DNA of 16,191 nt from Candidatus Heimdallarchaeota archaeon. Lineage in GTDB: Archaea > Asgardarchaeota > Heimdallarchaeia > Heimdallarchaeales > Heimdallarchaeaceae. The stretch's first letter is position 1; the number at the start of each line of letters is the position of its first letter. Both the position numbers and the translations under genes were made by a program. Shown here in pieces: positions 13,579 through 16,191 of the stretch. The stretch is from the NCBI GenBank assembly GCA_016839875.1, contig JAEOTK010000208.1, positions 1-16,191 on the forward strand. The letters run 5' to 3'. The notes below the pieces were generated by a model. That model searched no databases. It was not told the DNA's origin and saw only the letters and a program-made list of their open reading frames with translations.

Positions 13579-14733
13579 ATGGTAGCTAATCAAATCAAAA
13601 AAGCTGTATTAGAGTTTAATAAACAAGATAACAATGTAACAAAAATCTTCGACATGAACTTGTGCAATTCTTGTGGAGCTTGCGTCTTAGTATGTCCAAA
13701 GAATGCAATAGAATATGGAGATGGTCAACTTACTATAAATACCAACTGTGTTAATTGCGGAAAATGTTTAGATATTTGTTCTCAAAACCAAAAAGAAAGA
13801 TATCAATCAGACCTCATTAAACGGGATAACAATGATAAGATAGCATCTTACTACTCCCCATTTAGGGAAATTCCTATTGGAGATTTCGTTCATTTGTACA
13901 ATAGTCGTGCTGTTAGGAAAGATATCTTGGAACACGCGATGGTTGGAGGAACCACATTAGCTCTACTTTCATTGGTACTTATAGAAAAAATTGTAGATGC
14001 AGTGGTTATAACAGATTTTGAGAAAGGAAAACAATTTCCGATTTCAAAGATAGTCAAAGATGAGAAAACATTACTAAAAAGTGGAGGAAGCAGATATTTA
14101 CCAACTTTCTCTTTAAAGATTCTAGAACAAATTGAAGAAGATGAATCTATTCAATCAGTAGCAATAACTACTCTTCCATGCCAGGCTTACGCAATCAGAA
14201 AGTTAAGTATGAAAACTGAAACAAAACAATTAACAGAAAAAATCAAATTCATTTTTACTCTTATTTGTGGAAGTGGGTTACCTTCTAGACAGGATGTGGA
14301 ACAATTTCTGAAGAAGAAAAACATTGACCAAGATCTATCCAAACTCGATGTTTATTCTGAAAAAGTGAAGAAATTATGGAGACTTAATCCCCAAGCACAA
14401 AGAAGGTATTTTTACAAAGATGAAGAAGGAAATACATTAGATTTCTCTTCTTCAAAGATATCGGGAACAAAGTCATTTCCGAACTGTAGTTCAGTTTGTC
14501 CAGACTATTGTGGTACTCAGAGTGATGTGTCACTTGGAGGATCAGGGATTAGGAGTAATTTCGTAATATCACGAACATCAGCTGGCGAACAGCTGATTCA
14601 GAAGGCTATTAGTAGAAAACAAATCAGTGTGAAAAAACATTTTTCTTTCTTCAATAGATTAGTCATTAATTTTATGGGAAAACGAAAACGATTTGAGCAA
14701 AGAGAAATTTATGAAAAGCTCTTTCTGAATTAA
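13579..14733 (+). CDS. F420 hydrogenase/dehydrogenase beta-subunit (FrhB) family protein with 2[4Fe-4S] ferredoxin domain
   Basis: The 384-residue protein starts with a double ferredoxin domain: CNSCGACVLVC (Cys29, 32, 35, 39) and CVNCGKCLDIC (Cys57, 60, 63, 67), each able to hold a [4Fe-4S] cluster. The rest matches FrhB/FpoF-type proteins, which bind FAD and exchange hydride with coenzyme F420: LEHAMVGGTTLAL, KSGGSRYLP, TTLPCQA (Cys201), ICGSG (Cys230), then CSSVCPDYCGTQSDVSLGGSG near 303-323, which supplies further cluster cysteines. It probably moves electrons between F420 and ferredoxin or another partner in the cytoplasm. No hydrogenase or Fpo subunit is adjacent, so the partner is unknown. 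I prefer ATG 13579: GAGGAT precedes it by eight bases, while ATG 13549 lies too close to the TATA box. Confidence 0.88.
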   Translation: MVANQIKKAVLEFNKQDNNVTKIFDMNLCNSCGACVLVCPKNAIEYGDGQLTINTNCVNCGKCLDICSQNQKERYQSDLIKRDNNDKIASYYSPFREIPIGDFVHLYNSRAVRKDILEHAMVGGTTLALLSLVLIEKIVDAVVITDFEKGKQFPISKIVKDEKTLLKSGGSRYLPTFSLKILEQIEEDESIQSVAITTLPCQAYAIRKLSMKTETKQLTEKIKFIFTLICGSGLPSRQDVEQFLKKKNIDQDLSKLDVYSEKVKKLWRLNPQAQRRYFYKDEEGNTLDFSSSKISGTKSFPNCSSVCPDYCGTQSDVSLGGSGIRSNFVISRTSAGEQLIQKAISRKQISVKKHFSFFNRLVINFMGKRKRFEQREIYEKLFLN

Positions 14734-14772
14734 GCATTCGTTTAATCATTTAACTATAAGAATAAGAAAAGA

Positions 14773-14780
14773 ATTATATA
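14773..14780 (+). promoter_or_regulatory. TATA box of the antiporter gene
   Basis: ATTATATA is centred about 30 nt before ATG 14807, fitting a nearly leaderless RNA. ATG 14793 is out of frame and meets a stop after ten codons. Confidence 0.5.
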
Positions 14781-14806
14781 ATCATACTTAAAATGAAAGA
14801 TATCAA

Positions 14807-16191
14807 ATGGATGCTGCAGAAGTAGGACTCATAGTTCTGGAACTTGGAAGTATATTGGTAGTGGGTTTCATAGGAGCTCATTTTCTAAAGAAAATTCGTA
14901 TTCCACAAGTGTTAGGATTCATTTTGATGGGTTTCATAATTGGATTACCAAATAGATATTGGAGAGAATTCATTACTTATGATTTCATAGGAGAAGTCAC
15001 TCCTATCTTAGTAACATTAGCACTAGGTATTATTGGATTCAATATTGGAGCAGAATTATCCTGGAAGGAGCTTAAAAAAATAGACCGGAAGTTACTTGTT
15101 GTTTTAGTCGCAGATAGTATTGGAACTTTTCTTATAGTAACTCTTCTAGTGGGTATAACAACTACAAGAATCTATGGAGATCCTATCTGGTGGAACTTTG
15201 CTTTCATTTTAGGAGCGCTTGGTAGTGCTACAGCTCCAGCTGCAACAGCTGATGTTCTGTGGGAATACAAGTCTTCAGGTCCATTGACTCAAGCTGTTCT
15301 TTTCATATTAGCAGTTGACGATATAGTCGCTATCTTTCTAGTTCAGATTACAACTGATATTACAAAAGCTACACTTCCAGGTCATCAATTTGATGCTCTT
15401 CATATTTTCAGTGAATTTGCATTAGAATCTTTCGCAGCGTTAGGGATTGGAATTGCAGCAGGAATAGCTATCACGTGGGCAATTAATCGTGTAAAAGATC
15501 ATGCTGAGATTCTGGAGCTTATTATCGGTGCTCTAATCATTGTAATTGGAATTACTATGTTTATTCGTTCCTCGGCAATACTTGGAGCAATGGCTTTTGG
15601 AATAGTGATTGCAACTTTCTCTAAATCTAAGAAGAAAACGGATATGGTATTCCATGATATTTTCAAAATAGGAAGTCCAATAGTTGCACTTTTCTTCATT
15701 GTTGTAGGATTTAATATAAATCCTTCAGACTTACAATACATAGGTATTATAGGTACTCTATATCTCGTTGGTCGAACGATAGGAAAGGTTGGTTTTGTCA
15801 ATCTTAGTGCTCGAGCAATGAAATGTCAAAAGGAAATTAGTCGATACCTAGGTTTCACGTTATTTTCACAAGCAGGTGTTGCACTAGGACTTGCTGTTAG
15901 CATTGATGCGACCTTTAGAGGAACAATCTATGAATCACATGCAAACCTAATTCTGACAACTATTACTGGAACAATAATAGTAGTTCAAATAATCGGTCCT
16001 ATTCTTGTTCGATGGGCAATTCATAAAGCTGGTGAAGTAGGTGGAAAATTAGAGAAACTTCATGTAGCAGAAGCAATGTTTTTTGACGATAAAATTGCTG
16101 AAATAAAAGATGATATCAGCGAATATGCTAAAGAAGAAAAGGAAGAAGTTGAATCAGAATTACTTAGTATAGGTAACAGATTAACAAAACT
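14807..16191 (+). CDS. CPA2-type cation/proton antiporter (partial, 3' end off the window)
   Basis: At least 461 residues are visible, open to the right edge. About twelve membrane helices lie between 5 and about 405. The key landmarks are the broken-helix motif GALGSATAPAATADV (from 136) and the paired aspartates AVDDIVAI (Asp171, Asp172), which in electrogenic NapA/NhaA-type antiporters carry ion and protons. IRIPQVLGFILMG near the start is typical of the Kef/NapA family. After the last helix comes a charged helical cytoplasmic stretch (KIAEIKDDISEY, AKEEKEEVESELLS); family members often add a nucleotide-sensing domain there, but none is seen before the edge. It likely exchanges Na+ or K+ for H+ to control pH and salt. 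The start is ATG 14807, behind a TATA box. Confidence 0.9.
   Translation, partial: MDAAEVGLIVLELGSILVVGFIGAHFLKKIRIPQVLGFILMGFIIGLPNRYWREFITYDFIGEVTPILVTLALGIIGFNIGAELSWKELKKIDRKLLVVLVADSIGTFLIVTLLVGITTTRIYGDPIWWNFAFILGALGSATAPAATADVLWEYKSSGPLTQAVLFILAVDDIVAIFLVQITTDITKATLPGHQFDALHIFSEFALESFAALGIGIAAGIAITWAINRVKDHAEILELIIGALIIVIGITMFIRSSAILGAMAFGIVIATFSKSKKKTDMVFHDIFKIGSPIVALFFIVVGFNINPSDLQYIGIIGTLYLVGRTIGKVGFVNLSARAMKCQKEISRYLGFTLFSQAGVALGLAVSIDATFRGTIYESHANLILTTITGTIIVVQIIGPILVRWAIHKAGEVGGKLEKLHVAEAMFFDDKIAEIKDDISEYAKEEKEEVESELLSIGNRLTK

Noticed and set aside
15499..15801. 100-residue minus-strand ORF opposite the antiporter
   Set aside because: The plus-strand frame is open from 14807 to the edge with clear antiporter motifs; this is its complement.

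Overview
This AT-rich window looks archaeal. Most genes have TATA-like boxes (TTTATAAA, TTTAAAAT, CTATATATAC) about 20-30 nt before the start codon, and many transcripts look leaderless. A minority have Shine-Dalgarno sites (rubredoxin, the TPR protein, the beta-helix protein, the second MFS transporter, the F420-type oxidoreductase). An F420-linked oxidoreductase homologue, a surface beta-helix protein with calcium repeats, and a TPR protein with a probable longin/roadblock-like domain together suggest an Asgard-type archaeon. That placement is an inference; no rRNA or marker gene is present.

Left block, minus strand (1-3270): the first codons of a gene at the left edge (perhaps a copper ATPase), two small heavy-metal-associated (HMA) CxxC proteins, a cytoplasmic family 2 glycoside hydrolase with both catalytic glutamates, and a winged-helix regulator. 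The regulator is divergent from a DHA3-like MFS exporter (3415-4818). The gap between them holds three copies of a 21-bp motif arranged like operators. A second, closely related exporter (5139-6584) follows after a 320-bp gap. That gap contains a T-rich terminator, a 43-codon ORF and a TGGTCA-based repeat.

Middle block, minus strand (6608-13268): a membrane zinc-ribbon protein, a rubredoxin, a 976-residue TPR / longin-like / glutamate-rich protein, a secreted membrane-anchored beta-helix protein with thrombospondin-3-like calcium repeats, and an alpha/beta hydrolase.

Right block: a 45-codon basic ORF on the minus strand is divergent from a ferredoxin-FrhB fusion (plus). The window ends inside a CPA2-type cation/proton antiporter (plus, from 14807), whose 3' end is off the edge.

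The clearest functional modules are metal-binding chaperones (1-560), regulated multidrug-type export (2497-6584), iron-sulfur electron carriers (rubredoxin and the FrhB fusion, in separate units), and envelope proteins. No tRNA, rRNA, CRISPR array, insertion sequence or phage gene was seen.
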